Shown: piece by piece, positions 10,566 through 24,341 of the stretch | How the letters are laid out: every line of letters starts with the position of its first letter | How positions within the stretch are numbered: the stretch's first letter is position 1 | Source of the DNA: Pyrocephalus nanus | Taxonomy: Eukaryota; Chordata; Aves; Passeriformes; Tyrannidae | Reading direction: 5' to 3' | DNA length: 64,000 nucleotides | Assembly (NCBI GenBank): GCA_038380795.1 | Contig: CM076260.1 | Coordinates: 5,493,533-5,557,532 of the forward strand | The notes under the pieces: generated by a model | Seen by the model: only the letters and a program-made list of their open reading frames with translations | What the model was told of the DNA's origin: nothing | Databases searched by the model: none | Program-made: the position numbers and the translations under genes

Positions 10566-13500
10566 TCCGCTTAGGCATGCTGTAGAAATTGTGGGGACTT
10601 TTTTGCCCCAAATAATAACTCACTAATAATGTGATAATGTGTCTTTTACTGCCTTTATGTCTGAATTTTCTTTTTTTTTTCCTTTTAAGCAAGAAATTCG
10701 TGTTTGACTGGCATATTGAGAATTTTATTAAAAAAGACCACACTGTAAGTTAAGACATGAAAAATGAGTTTGTTTCTGTTATTTCATCAAAATTGTTCCA
10801 GGACACAGCATTTAATCCTGAAATTATGATCCTTGAAAATGAAAAAAAAAAAAAAAGTCATGGTATTCAATGGAAAATAAAGTTAAGAAAGTAAACTATT
10901 TTTAGGAATACTTATTTGGTATAATCTAATACCTGATATAATCACACTCTGCCCAAGTTTGCAGTTCCTGCCTGGAGCTCAGGCATCCAGGTTGCCATAA
11001 AACAGATGGCAAGTCCATCAACACACTGGACGGTGTCAAAGCTGCACGTGGTCACACAGAGACTTAAAGGCCAGCTCCGAGCTCCTGTAAAGCCCAGCTC
11101 CTGCTCCAGCCTCACCATCAGACATGGTATGGCCAGTGGTGTAACAGATCATTCCAGAGCATGGATACAATAAAGCACTGATCAATCCTCCCTACAGCCA
11201 CTCTGAGTGCACAGGAAGATAAGATGCCATATTTCACTGCAGATTGCAGATAAATTCACATGGGGGACTTAGAAGAGTATTCAAACAGTGCTTCAAAACC
11301 AAAATCTCCCTGAAACTTTCACAAGTGTGTTTCAGTGCCATACATGTTGCATTTATACTTAACACCATTTATAAAACCAGATCAAAAACATTTCTAAAGG
11401 AAGCCAACTGCCATAAAACAGATTTTACAAGAATTTCATTCTTGCAAAATTACTCGTGTAACGTACAAAAATCCTGCAAATGAACAAATTGGTCTTAACA
11501 GACTAATTATTGTTTTATTTTTAAAACCAGTATATCGACACAAGTAGTTTCTGTCCGTAGCCTGACATTCTTCTGTGCACTATAAAGTGAACACAAAACT
11601 GCTGAAGAAGAGTTTCACTTGTGTAATGATCTTTTTTTCATGTTAACTCCTCTAATTTCTATTGAGAAGTTCCAAACACCTTAGAAATCTTTAGAGTATT
11701 CAGACAGAAATTTATTTTATTATATGAGTTTAAATATCTTCAGTATTGCTGAAAATTAAGCTGTTCTTATAGCAGCAGCAACATTGGTAGGTATCCATGC
11801 TGCTGAGGTTAGTTTTTTTAAGCCTTGAAGAGTTTTGAGGTGTGACAGGTGTGAAAAGGACCTCTAAGCTACACAAATTCTACCTGACTACCACTCCCCA
11901 GCTCTGAAACAACATCATAAAATCCTTTTTTCTCCCATAAGTTATTATGGAAATATTCAGGATAAAAATAGTATAAATACAAGAGACTATTAAATGACAG
12001 GGAAAAAAACCCCACCTTTAAACCTACAAATATAAAGCTTCAAGATGCTATGCTGAACATAAAGCAACAATTTACACCAAACACAAATACATTCCAAAGC
12101 ATTTCAACAATGATTCAAAAAACACTGAAGTAATTCACAGTTCCAGGTAGGTAATTTTGTCCTTATCTTCTCATTCTGTGAGATGTCTGAGTGACTGTCA
12201 AAAAAAATAATCCAGTTAAATCACATAAACAAACCCAGCCAATTACAGATTTTCTTCACTTCTAAGAAAAGTTGTTTTTCCTGAAATTTCTACATTCAAT
12301 TTTTAACTTCTTTTACATGTGATTACAAACTGCATCACGTAGCTGATCTGCAGAAATGCTGCTGCTGCAGCTATGGTACAATGGCTTTTTATGGGACCGG
12401 GCACTGCCCAATTCCATAAAAACGTAGAAATAGTGGTTTAGTAGACATAAAGCCCTTCTTATTAAGATGGAAGTAGCCAAACACAGTAGGCGTCTTGCAA
12501 AACTCTGTCCTAAACTCCAGAATGTGAAAATTTGTCTCCCGGGAATTTTTAAGATTTAGGCAGAAGGACAAAGAAATACTTCTCGATTATGAAAAAAAAA
12601 AAAATCCCACTGTAATTATCCAAATAAAAAGAAAAAAATCATTAGATTTGAGAACACGAAGGACTTTAAATAACACTGCAAATAAGGTGCTGATCCACAC
12701 CTTTTAAATACTTGTGAATATGAACTTTACCCATTAAAAACTTGAAGAAAATAAAACCAAGATTTCAAAGTGGATTTTCAGAGGGCCTTAGGGTCAATAT
12801 TGAGTTTTTATGGGGCCACCAAGCTCTGCCTCTGCGTGTATGTGTGTGGCACAGAGGCGGGTAATAGAGAGGAATCTGTGGAACTAAATAGATTTCAGAT
12901 ATCTTTAAATACTTATTTATGATCTCCAACTTCTAAGAAGTTGTGACTGTTGATACAGACGGGAGAAAAATGCAGGCTTCAGAGATGGAGTGGGATGGAG
13001 CTGTGATCAAAAGCTCTTCAGGATAAATATAAATATTTAATACTGCCTTCCTGAAATTAGCAGCAACTACCACCATAAACTTTCTGAAAGTCTTAAGGCA
13101 ACAGTTAACCCCAAAAGTTTCACCTATGAATGCAGAAACCAAATGGAAAAATATTAACATCAACTGGCAGGACCATTTTGGGACAAAACACAAAGACACA
13201 CTTGCTTTAAAAGGTAAAGCTTACTCCTTTTTCTTAGCCTGGTGGTTCCAAAATATTGAAGTATTTCTTGGTATGTATAGAACAGTCAGATATAAATCTC
13301 AGCAGCTTATACTGTTCTTTACATAAATTATATTTTTTTTCCCTCCAAATTCTGCATTCAAAATCCACTGCATGGGTCAGTAGGTCTATCTGCTCTAAAA
13401 TCCATCTTGCTACTGGCCCAAAGGTACAGATACATTGGTACATATTTTACTATGGATTTTGTATAGTTAACATTTTGGCAACATTCTACCAGTAAAGAAA

Positions 13501-14403
13501 TAACTTGTGGTTGTGACTATTTGGCTTATGAAAAAAAAAAAAAATCTGAAGGAAAGCTAAAGTGGAAAGGCAATTTGGATGTTCTTTGCTTCCTCCTGCT
13601 GAGACACAAGAATTTCTTCTTTCCAGGTTCTCCTCCTTCCCTCTAGCATGTATTTTTCTGTAATCACTGTGTTAAAAAGCAATTGATAACAACTGGCATC
13701 CAAGGGCTTGGCTCTCAATTAACCTGCACTTCTCACGATATTGCAGGAAAAATGGAAATTGGGTACAAACACAATCATGTACCTTCTCACTGATTTGTTC
13801 TGAGTTAAAAGACAAAGAATCACTGGAAAATAGCAAAAACATTCCAAAAAAGTTCATGTCCAGCAAGCTTGCTTCTCCTTTCTCATACAATAGACTCTGT
13901 ACAGGCTACTTCAGACCTCCAGGGAAAACAGACTGGTTAGTCTTTGGGAAATAATGGAGTCAAAGCCATTGCCCAGATATATATTTAAGGGAACCAGATC
14001 GTTCCCCAAGTGAATGAACTTCTGAAAACTTTTGTCAGGCACAGAGAAGGATGAAGTGTACAAATAAGAAGAGATAAAATGAGGCAACACGTGAAGAAAC
14101 AACAAAAGGATGAGCATCACATTTTCCTGTTCTGTCTCTTACTTCTAAAATATTACTGGTCTTCATTCCAAAAAGTCATGGAGGCACTTTTCTTCTTTCT
14201 TTCCATTCCTGCATGTAAGTCTTATTCAGCAGATCATTTCCTTGCAATATATAAGAAGCTGTTCCATTTATTCACCTGAAACGTTACCAGAGTTTTATTC
14301 AAATCAACTGCTAACAGATATTTTGAATATTAGCTCCTACTATCAAAAACAGTAATAGCATCATTATCATTCCCTTTATACTCTTTGTGCGCCGGCTTCT
14401 TAC
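10566..14403. other. A+T-rich DNA, no confident gene
   Basis: Nothing recognisable as a repeat family. Several runs of 14 or so A's (around 10841, 12589 and 13531). A minus-strand acceptor-like TTTCTGCATTCATAG at about 13117-13131 is followed by about 60 open codons (ETFGVNCCLKTFRKFM at the start) but no convincing donor, so it is not called as an exon. Confidence 0.5.
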
Positions 14404-14441
14404 CAAGCATAGCAAGCAGTCCAAGGCACCAATGGCCAGCT
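14404..14441 (-). other. speculative 38-nt exon candidate
   Basis: On the minus strand GATTTAAAGTTTCAG (acceptor) and CTTG|GTAAGAAGCC (strong donor) enclose 38 bases. Read after one carried-over base they give LAIGALDCLLCL, ending in phase 0, which matches the phase-0 start of the 6378-6396 candidate. All three frames are open, so the coding evidence is weak. Confidence 0.18.
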
Positions 14442-17400
14442 CTGAAACTTTAAATCATAACAAAAAGTAGAAATTTCTATCTATACACCAACTTAATTCT
14501 CTTCCTATCCCTTAACAGAGAACAGAGACTCAGTAAGTCCCAATGCTAAGAGAGGAGCAGGCATTACTCTCAGTTCACTTATTTAAATCTTTCAGTCCAC
14601 TAGCCCTAACTTATTAGATAAACATTCACATTAATTGTCCTAATACTCTCAACAGAGGTAAATACTCAACTTTAGATTCACTTTCTCCTAAGACAGGCTC
14701 TGTGAATGATCAAGGATCTGCCCCTCTCTTTGCCATAGATCAGAAAGCAAAATGCAGAGATATGGATTGTCTGTATTCAAACTTTAACCTCACTTTTAGA
14801 TAGTAATAGGATGCAGTTTTGTTCTTCACAGACCCAAATAACTGTTCTGGTCCACAGTCACAAATCCAAAGTGCCGGAGTAAAACAAGGTCACTGGTGCT
14901 AAAACACAGAATCTATTTATTAAGCCAAGAATTATCTGAACTAGAAAACAAATTACAAGCTAGTTATTTATTTTGGACATCATACAGGAATTTTAAAATA
15001 AGGGGGGGAAAAAAAGCCAGTGCTCAAAAACTATTGGATGAGATGGTGCCTGGAGATTAAGTTGCTGAGGAAGCATCAGAAGTCAGCATAATTCCAGCAG
15101 CAGTGAGAAGAAAGCCATGCTTAGAGAGTCCTATTTTACCCCTTACATGTTTTACCTCTACAAAAACTTTTCTTCACAGCCAGAGGCCACCCCAAATGTC
15201 TTCTCCTAAAGCTTGGTTTGCTCCTTGCTTTTGCTCCAACATTCCATTAACATTACAGTCATTGCACATCTTTACACAAAAATGTGAGCACAATGTAACT
15301 GGATGAGTCAATCTAAAATTCATTACCATCCCAACACCATTTCTACCTATAGACACAACTTCTCATGGTGTTAACAAGAAAGTATTTTAAAGAGCTAGAA
15401 ACAAGGGTCATCACCTCTAGGCAAGTTATAATGTCTCACCCAGTTCAACTGCAGCATCAAAATGCATCCTCTCACTTGTACAAAATGCAAATGGAATAAT
15501 TTAAATTGCTGTACAGTACCTGAAGCCTACCTTGTGGTCACAAAGAAATGCATTTTTTTACAGGAACCAAAAAAACCCTCCCAGATATTCGTTGATCTTC
15601 TCCAGCAACGAGAAATCTGAAAACTATTTATCTTCCTGAAAGAAAAGTTTAGTGTTAAGGCAGGTGGCCAGGCTAACTTATAATATTAGTGAATGCAGCT
15701 GTGATCTTAATGGAAATTTAAAGAAGTTGACTACAGGCTGAACAGGGAATTTCAAAGATACTTTAGTCACTCTTTTTCTGTTGCATTCCATTGCTGGACC
15801 CTGGTTTAAAGTCTGTGATGATCCCTACAGAAGAAACATTACTTAGACTTAACTACATAAAATGGATCCAGAGAATGTAAACAAAGTTCCCTTTCTTGTA
15901 ACCACAATTTGATTCCATTAAGCCCAGCAGCAATACTTACGGGCATACATCTGAATAATTTATTTTGTCTTTGGAATTTCTGCACCACCTTGACCCCAAG
16001 GACCTCTCATTCAGTTCTACTTCTGACACAACTTAACCTAGTTAAAAAAATAATTTTTTTCAATATCTCCATTCACATCAGAGTTTTGAGGAATGCTGCA
16101 ACTGAGACTTTATCTGTTTTTTGGCTGAGAAATGAGGCAACTTTAGCTGTTCTTGGAGCTTCCTTCTCCACCCTTCTCCTTTTATACCACCACCTTTTCC
16201 TTTCACATTTAGTCCATCTCTCTTCAGTTCCCTCACCTCCTCCTCAGCCCACACTGCCCCCACAATGTGATGTCATTCCAGCATCATCCAATGCAAGGGA
16301 GTCATTTACCGTGATGTGGATTACCCAGCAAACAGAAGCCCATTCAGACGCAATTTAATATAAATGTCAAAGCAAAGCTACATATTTCAGAGAAAAATAC
16401 GCTGTTCCTGCAAAAGGGGCAATGCTTAGAAGACAACACTGAATAGATATTAAGATTTAGATCAGATGTTCCACTTATTTAGAGCACTCACTACAGTATT
16501 AAGTAAAATACTTTTAATTCAATCATCAGATGTAAGAGTGGAAAGTTATTTCACCTGTCAATGCTTCACTCATGCAACAGATATTAAAATCATGTGCCCA
16601 GTCCCAGCATCCATTTCTAAAAATAAGAGAAACAAGTTAATGACAAGAAAATGCTGCAAAAGAGACAGAATCCAAATTTCCTGGCTTAGCAAAACCATCA
16701 AGAGGTGACTCAATAGCCTAATGAAATTATTTCCTTGAGGAAGATGACTGAAAGAGTGGAGATGGCCAAAGTGACTGGAAATCAACACCAGACACACTCA
16801 AATATTATTTAATACAACTACTTTTTAATTAAGGGATTGATTGATTGATTAAACAGAATACCAATAGACAAGGTGCATTCATTGTCTTCTGATGTTATAA
16901 ATCTGGAAATTGTATTTTGGAAGAAAGGCTTCAGCCAAATATTCTGTAACATTTTTGGTGGCAGTACTTTCTATCAGGGTTAACTGATAGAGCAAGTTAG
17001 GCCAGAGAAGCTAAAGTGCCTTTTTGGCCATTAAATGCCTAAAGTGAAGATATGTTCAATGGCTGGGTTAGAGCACAAGGAAGCCTGAGACATCCATGGA
17101 TTAATTAGAAGATATTTAATATAATACTAAAAGTTCGAGAAAGTGAAATGCAGTATCACTTGGGGAAATCAAGTTGTACTGAGGAAGCCAGAGGAAATAT
17201 GTATTGAATTACCCAGAACATGCAAAGGAAGCACCTCATAAATAAGGCACCTAAATGAAAGGATGGTGGCAAGTTCTTCTTTCTGAGACTGACAATGGAG
17301 AGGAGTAGGAGGACACTACCCAAGCAGTAGAATATCTTTGACTGTGGTCAATGTATCAGAAACACAAAGTATTTGCAAACAAGAAAGAGACTGTTTAAAA

Positions 17401-17679
17401 TCGTTAAAAGATTAATAACCAACTTAATATCTCTATTATTAAATATTTGATGATTTTGACATACATAAAAATCTCAAGAAACAGCATTTTTTGTGAATTA
17501 CTTTCCTTTAAAGCATAAGATCAAAGGTGTTTTCATGTAAATCTAAGCAAGCAACTGCTTACATAGTTTCAGTGTCAAGCAAAACAACAAACTAAGTGAG
17601 AAAACATATTAGCAATAAACATATAAATAAAAAGTTTCAAAAGTTTCCATTACATTTAGTAGGATCTGGATCAGACTCA
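14442..17679. other. A+T-rich DNA, no confident gene
   Basis: Apart from the 35-nt candidate near 15.45 kb, nothing is recognised. It includes a short (GATT)4 microsatellite at 16835-16850 and a C-rich stretch around 16190-16260 on the plus strand without exon structure. Confidence 0.5.
15440..15474 (-). other. speculative 35-nt exon candidate
   Basis: On the minus strand the acceptor TTTGCATTTTGTACAAG and the donor CTGG|GTGAGACATT bound 35 bases that can encode ERMHFDAAVEL. The exon ends with one base (G), which completes GAG with the start of the 14404-14441 candidate. Support is by motif and phase only. Confidence 0.15.
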
Positions 17680-17835
17680 AACTAAAAGGCTTGGGAGAGA
17701 CCTTATAGGACCTTTCAGTACCTAAAGGGGACTATAAGAAAGATAGGGAGGGACTTTTATATGGGCATGGAGTGAAGTTGAAGGAGGCACAATTTACATG
17801 GCCAATGGCATTTATTCTTTAAAAAGTAGTTATTC
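17680..17835 (+). mobile_element. CR1 LINE internal/3' ORF fragment
   Basis: The plus strand reads 'gagagaccttataggacctt', then 'tcagtacctaaaggggacta', 'taagaaagatagggagggac' and 'ttttatatgggcatggagtg'. This matches the CR1 ORF2 3' region ('ccttccagtacctgaaggggcctacaggaaagctggggagggactttttacaagggcatg'), which lies several hundred bases upstream of the CR1 terminus. The fragment degrades after about 17780 and lacks the usual 3' end. Confidence 0.65.
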
Positions 17836-18063
17836 TCATCGATATGACTCTTACCATCTCTAAATCTTTCTGATTTTTCAAATATTAGTGCCCATATATA
17901 GAAACTTAAATGGATTTGGACCCATTTGCAGAAGGCCTGAGCATTTGTCATTTGCCATGAAAACAATGAGAAGCACAGGCCAGAGCTCCACACCTAAGGA
18001 ATTCCTGCCACATTTCCGTGGATGTCCAACTATGGACTTATCCACTGAACTTCAGGCACCCGC

Positions 18064-18137
18064 AATTGAAAAACGTGGTTTTTCAATTATAATTGAATTA
18101 TAATTTTCAATATATAATAATTCTATTATTATATATT
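18064..18137. repeat. cluster of AT-rich perfect inverted repeats
   Basis: Three perfect inverted repeats lie within 74 bases. The first has 11-bp arms at 18064-18074 and 18078-18088 with loop GTG. The second is a 16-bp palindrome, TTCAATTATAATTGAA, at 18082-18097, overlapping the first. The third has 13-bp arms at 18109-18121 and 18125-18137 (AATATATAATAAT / ATTATTATATATT) with loop TCT. No transposon ends are seen. It may be a cruciform-prone AT-rich tract. Confidence 0.85.
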
Positions 18138-21100
18138 AATTTTTATTGCTTTGATACTATAATTGTAGCTATTACCTCAGCATCTCTCCTGCACTACGCT
18201 ATCCCAGCATAACCACTGGTTTAAATATCAGTGGACCAAACTGTTTTCATTCATTCCAATATTTCTTTCACATGTTAATACTTTTTAAATTAAATCATTC
18301 CCCCTAAACTGACATCACAGATTTAACAGTTACTTCCTGATTAGAGAGGAGAGGAAGATGAATAAGTCAGACTTCTCAGATATGTATGAGAAATTTTTCA
18401 AAGTATACCTCTTGAACCCCAAAATCCCAACAGTTAAATAATTATAAACCAGATAGTTCTTTACACAGAAGTTTTATCATATAATTATGATGGTGATCAT
18501 TTAAAACTATCCAAAACGTCTCCAGCATTTTTAAACAGCTAAGCACAGTTATTTTTAAAATCAAACATATGTGCTTTTTTCTGTTTATGTCTTTGGAAAG
18601 AACATTCTGTATAATGAAAAACATGACCAAATTTTTCACAGTACATCACTATAAAACCCTATAATTGACTTTTTGGGTTGGTTTACTCTATATCTATTTT
18701 TGTCCATGTAGAAAACAGCAATGATGTGGTGAAAAGACCAAAATGTAGGTCCCATTGCAGGATAAGGCTCCATCCTGATTAGTGAAGTATCATGTTTTTC
18801 CTGGGAAACATGCCCATTTTGTAAAAGGGAATTCAGTCCGCATGAAAAAAAAAAAAAGGGAAGGAAAAAAAAAAATCCATCCTTTTCAGCAGCCCAGACT
18901 CCAGTGATTGCTCTCAGCTTTGGCTGAGCAGGACTCACAGAGCCTTTGCATTAAACAGAAGGCAGTTCTGAGATTACAGAGTTGTCCCAGTATGAATTTT
19001 CTGCTTTTAAACAATTTTCTTCAAAGCTTAGAGCTAAGATTTGTTTGTATTATTATTTTACTTCCACCTGGAAATGACCAAATATTTAACATCACCTATT
19101 TTCTTAGAAGAAATAAACTTCCTAAAACCAACACAAGTAGTGCAGTGAGAATATATTCACTGTTTCAGCTGCTATTAAGGGGACAATGGACATAACGCAA
19201 ATGAAAATGAACTTGAAATAGTAACTCAGAAAAAAAGGAACACCTGCACTAAAAGAATCTCTCATTTTAAATATTATCCACCCACAAAAATTAATTTAGA
19301 TAATGCTTTTTATTTTACATACTATTCTCATTCCTCTTGGAATGGCCTTTAATTTGTATTATCACAGATTACTTACATGCTCCAGTGACAGAGTACAAAG
19401 AAGCTGTGCAGACACATTTCCAAAGGAGTTCACATGCCAAAGGAGAAAAAAAAAAAAGTCTAAAAATAATCAAGTTCTTTCAGAGTTAATTAAAATAAAT
19501 CACAAGGCATTAAACTTTGATTTAAAAGTTTGAAGGAAATACTGTTATCTTGCAAATCGCTCAGCATCAAGATATGCCGTAATTGCTCTGAGGTAAATCT
19601 TGGAGAAACTGAAGATGAATCTAAATCACAAACCTGGGAAAAGGGGAACGTATCATCCACTACCAGGAAGAGAGGAGAGGTTTAAGAGGAAAGGTAAGCA
19701 TTGCCTTTAGCTCAGAACTCAGTTAAACTGCAGCTGCAGTCACTAATATTGTCCCTAATGTTATGTTCTCCCAAGATCTCAAAGAATCGAGGGTCTGAGT
19801 AAAAAATCAGAGGTTCCAATGAGCTCAAAAAGAGCTGAAAGTCAGGTGTAGTTTCTCTGTTGGGGTTAGAGTCTCTTCCATGGTCTGGTGTTAAATTTGT
19901 GATGCCTCAGGACATGTTCCTGTCCCAGCCAAGCCTGAGTTGCTTCCAGAAGCAAAGATGCTGATTTACAAAAGTGACTGTAGGATCTGCTTCAGAGAAG
20001 AAATATGATGAACATTATAAGCCTTAGGATTGACAGATGGATTGTTTTTATTTCTTTGGGTTTAATTACTGAAGGAAAAAGAAAGATGACACAGATTACT
20101 CTAACAAAATTTAAAATTCTAAGCTGTCTTTATTTAAGAAGTTTTAATGATACAAACATTCTATGGAAATGTAACAGAAGTATACAGTCAGTTTTAACTA
20201 AAATATAATAAAGTGGTTGTAGTCTAAGAAAAAAAGAATATTAAATCACATTTAAAAAGGAAAAAAAAATCAAGCATATCTGAGATTAAGGTCCAGCTAC
20301 ACAGCCTAGAAGAGAAGCTTCGAAGTCAATAAAAAGACTGTTTTACACCGTTCACACAAAACAACAGAAAAAATACTTTTTCTGTACTAAAGACCTGCCC
20401 CAGTGACAAACACAGTGTGACAAGTCCAGCAGCACACATTTATGACAAAAATTCTGACAGTAACATCCAAGTACCCAGACAGCAGCTCCTGGCCCTGCTC
20501 TCCATCAGTGTGAGTAAAAAAAGCACTGGCTACAGAAAGGAGGGCCGCGCTCACTCGCTCAGGTGCGTTCGCTGACAAGCAGAAATGTGAAGTTAATGAA
20601 ATGAATCCCTCTTGCAACAACTATTCAACCATAAGAGAACAGGAAGAGAAGATTCATGCCTGGTTAACACCAGAAATAAAATGTACTTAAGAGTTACAAC
20701 AGAAGTTTCTGCCACCACTGAGAGATTTACCACCGAGGAGGGACGTGGGCTTTCACCAGACCCATCCTGGTCCAGGGGATGCTGTAATGAGAACCAGCAA
20801 GTTCAGACACGATCCTGGAACTTGAAGGCAGTGAGCAGCCCTCACCAAAAGACCCAAAATATTTTTGAACTAACTGCTCCAGTTTTTAAAACTCTGTACA
20901 ACTATATGAGGTTAAAATATTCTGGGTAACAGAAAGGTTCAGAGGCAAAACACACTAAATGTTTCTCTTCATCCAATGGAATGAGTGCACTCAGTCCTGC
21001 TCTTACACAGGAGATGTTACTATTGGAATTCACAGCAAAATCTATTGATCTGTGGATATTCTCACTCACAGGGCTTGAAAGCAAATCTCTCACTTATCAA

Positions 21101-24100
21101 TATCAATCTGAAACATCTGTGTGATGGGTAAAATACAAAAACATTCAGTTAACAGGAGATGTAAGTGCTGTAAATCAACAGGAGAAGGAATTATTCCCTG
21201 TTGGTCCAGAATCTTTTGATGATACCATCAAAACTATGAGAGATTATGTCATTGCACATCACCTGTATATCATGGCCCTGATGGAAAGCAGAAAAGCTTC
21301 ATGGGGCTTTTCTCTCTGTTGAGTTCCAAAGAACAGAAATGCTTATTTCCCTCCAGAATGCAGCCCAACCCTCAGATCCCCTGTTAACTGAAAGAAAGAA
21401 TTCCCACACTATGTACTCATGTTGCTTAACTCATTTGCAGATGATGATGTTGAGAACAAGTTATCAAGGCAAAGATAAGCAAAGGGCAGCCTTAGAAAAG
21501 CCTAAATGGAATAAGAAAATTTCCACAAACCTGGAAAGGTTGCAAGTGTAACACCTACCAATATTAAGTACAGCTGCTATTTAGAAAGGGAAGATGAATT
21601 CACCCATCTCCCAGTATCCCTCTCCAGGACTGCTGAAGGATTCAGAAGAGGGCACATGAAATTACAGTGCCAAGACATCAACCACCCCCATCCCCCTTAG
21701 TTTTGTCAGAATTTGCATAAATGGGCCAATGAGCAAAGTAGTACTAGTGATGCAGAAGGTTCATAAAGACAAACCATTTCCTAAAGAAAAGAGCCTTAAA
21801 TCAGCTGTGATCCAAATCCCTTGGCAAATCAAAGCACCAGAGACTAGACTTGGAGCTGGAGGACAAGAGGAAAGTAGGACTCCAATATCAAGAAAAACAG
21901 GACCATTGAATAATTTGCTTGATGGTTTTACAGCTCAATGTTGACATGGACAATTATCCATTAGTACTCAAACATGTCTTGGGTCTTTGAGAGCTAGTAT
22001 TCACACACCTTTTGAAACAAATACAAACCTCATGATCTGAGGTTTAAAATTTTATCTCTGTGTTAAGGATCACAATGAGACTTTCTCGGAAAGCTGATTA
22101 TTCCATCTATTTACTGCAAAGTTGCTTTCATCTTTCTGTAAAACATGGTGATGGCCATAATACAACACAATACCTCAGGTTAAAGTTGAACTAAACAATT
22201 CCTAAATTCCTGTTACCTGTAACTTATGAAATATACTTGTATTTCACAAACTTCAATCACTAACTGATGGTTGGGTGGGTTTTCTTTGCCCCCATATGAG
22301 TGGGCTTTCCACAGCTGTCCTCTTGCACAATTCTTGTACTTTCTTCATAATTAACCAATTCTGGCCCTGCTATAGACAAAATAGTGAAATGCATGAACAA
22401 GAGACTCAGTCTGGGTTTGTGATAACAAGACAAATTCCTCCCAATTAAACACTTTGCTTACATTTTAACAAAGCTATTTACTTGCTATTTCTAGGGAGAA
22501 AAAACCCAAACACATATTTGGGTGATGCTTATTTGGAAGTACTAATGATGCAACACATGTGCCAATGTTAAGCTGATTGTCTGGCTCAACTCATACTCCA
22601 GGCTTTTTCAGCAATCAGCAAGTACAACTGACTAAAGTGTTTTCGGTTTTACATCCTTTCAAAATATTCACCCTCCTACAACAATAAAGCACATAAAAAA
22701 ATGTAATGGCATTCTGGCAAAATCAAAATGAATTTGCTGTTTAAGAGAGGGTTGTGTTTTCTATTAGTATTATACTGTTACAGTAATATCAAACACTGAA
22801 AAGGTCCAGAAAGTCTATGTCTTTAAATAAAAGTAATATTCCTTTTTAACAAGAAAAAAAATAACTGTTTCATCTCAAACGTCCTCCTCCACCATCTCCC
22901 ACAAATACACACATTGGCATGCAGGTAACTGCACAGGCAGGTTGTCACACTACAAAAATTTCATCCTACCATCCAGCCCTGGAAAGTAATTTATCAAAAT
23001 GTAAAAATGACATTTGTGCTGATCTAAATATTCATCGTCATAAGGGGAGGGAGGGGGGTGGAAAGGAAAAAAAACAATGGACCATCTTAAAAAGTTTTTT
23101 GGGGTGGGATCATTCACTGACCCCAAAGAGAGGTGGAAGATGCAGGAGGAAGAGATGTCTGCAGTTAAGCCTGCCTTACTACAGATATTCCATTTTAAAT
23201 CTAAGAACAATAGAAAGGAAAAGCAGCTCCATTACCTTGTTGCCACACTGACAGAGGTGTAGGAGGCTTCTACATAATCACCTGGCAATGCAGAAATCAG
23301 TCAGGTCACAAAACTGCTCCCTCACAAAGGTCTTTAATGGATGGGAAAGAGGAAGGGGAAGTTAGAAATTTTTACCTACTATCTCTGAAAATAATCACAA
23401 TTCAGAGAAAACAGGTCTGTGTTTTATGCAACCATTAAAGAACACATATTACAATATGTGTGGTCCTTCTGCAATCCCAAAGCACGGTACCAGTGCTTTT
23501 AAAGTGAGTTCTGAATATACTTCAGACATTATCAGATACATTTGCACCAATCAATCTTTCAAAAGTTCTGATTTACTCGTTTACTGTGTTGAAATGTCTG
23601 ACAAAGAAAGTATCAAGTGTTTGAGTATGATCATCATAAATCTTTGACAATATGAGGATAGATCAGTCTAGGCGGCAATGTGATACCTTTTTGTGTTTCT
23701 ATTCCATAAAAAGATGTATAAAGTTCACCCTCAGGCATATATAAAAGTGTGGCTGAAATCTAAGATGATAAATGCCGGATCCAAAACTGAAATAGAAGAA
23801 AAATCTCAAATTAAGCATTTAATAACAGATGAACACATTATGGTTTCTGTGTATTTTGCCCATCCAACATGTTAAGACATTATCAATTATCATCTATAAT
23901 GTTATATTTTGAATTTTTTTATTATTAATCACACCTTAAGGCTTAATTTTTTTCATACCTAAGGATGAAATAGAATCAAACTTATGCCCAAGGGAGTTCA
24001 TCAAAGCACACTTTTAGGGAAAAAAAATAGGATATAGTAAATCCACACATGAATCTTTCCCAGGAGTCAGTCATTTTAAACAGATCAGTAGAATTTTAGT

Positions 24101-24139
24101 AGCCTTAATACCATGGGTATTCACATAACTTTCAGTGGG
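18138..24139. other. A+T-rich DNA, no confident gene
   Basis: No repeat family recognised. Around 20530-20580 there is a small CpG-containing patch (ggccgcgctcactcgctcag, gtgcgttcgctgac) in otherwise CpG-poor sequence. Minus-strand splice-like pairs are seen near 19372-19398 and 23170-23240, but these are too weak to call. Confidence 0.5.
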
Positions 24140-24341
24140 GTTATTTCCTTCAGAAAAGGACTGGCACAGGTTGCCCAGAGAAGCTGTGGATGCCCCACCC
24201 CTGAAAGTGCTGAAGGTCAGGTTGGATGGGGCTTGGAGCAACCTGGTCTAGTGGAAGGTGTCCCTGCCCATGGCAGAGGGTCAGAACTACATGATCTTTA
24301 AGGTCCCTTCCAACCCAGGCCATTCTGTGATTCTGTGACAA
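24140..24341 (+). mobile_element. CR1 LINE 3' end with terminal octamers
   Basis: This is the clearest CR1 in the window. It reads 'ggcacaggttgcccagagaa', 'gctgtggatgccccacccct', 'ggttggatggggcttggagc', 'aacctggtctagtggaaggt', 'gtccctgcccatggcagagg', 'atgatctttaaggtcccttc' and 'caacccaggccattctgtga', then 'ttctgtgac'. The two terminal octamer-like repeats mark the true 3' end. It is 5'-truncated to about 200 bases, as is typical. Low divergence suggests a younger insertion than those at 5.1 and 58.5 kb. Confidence 0.95.
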
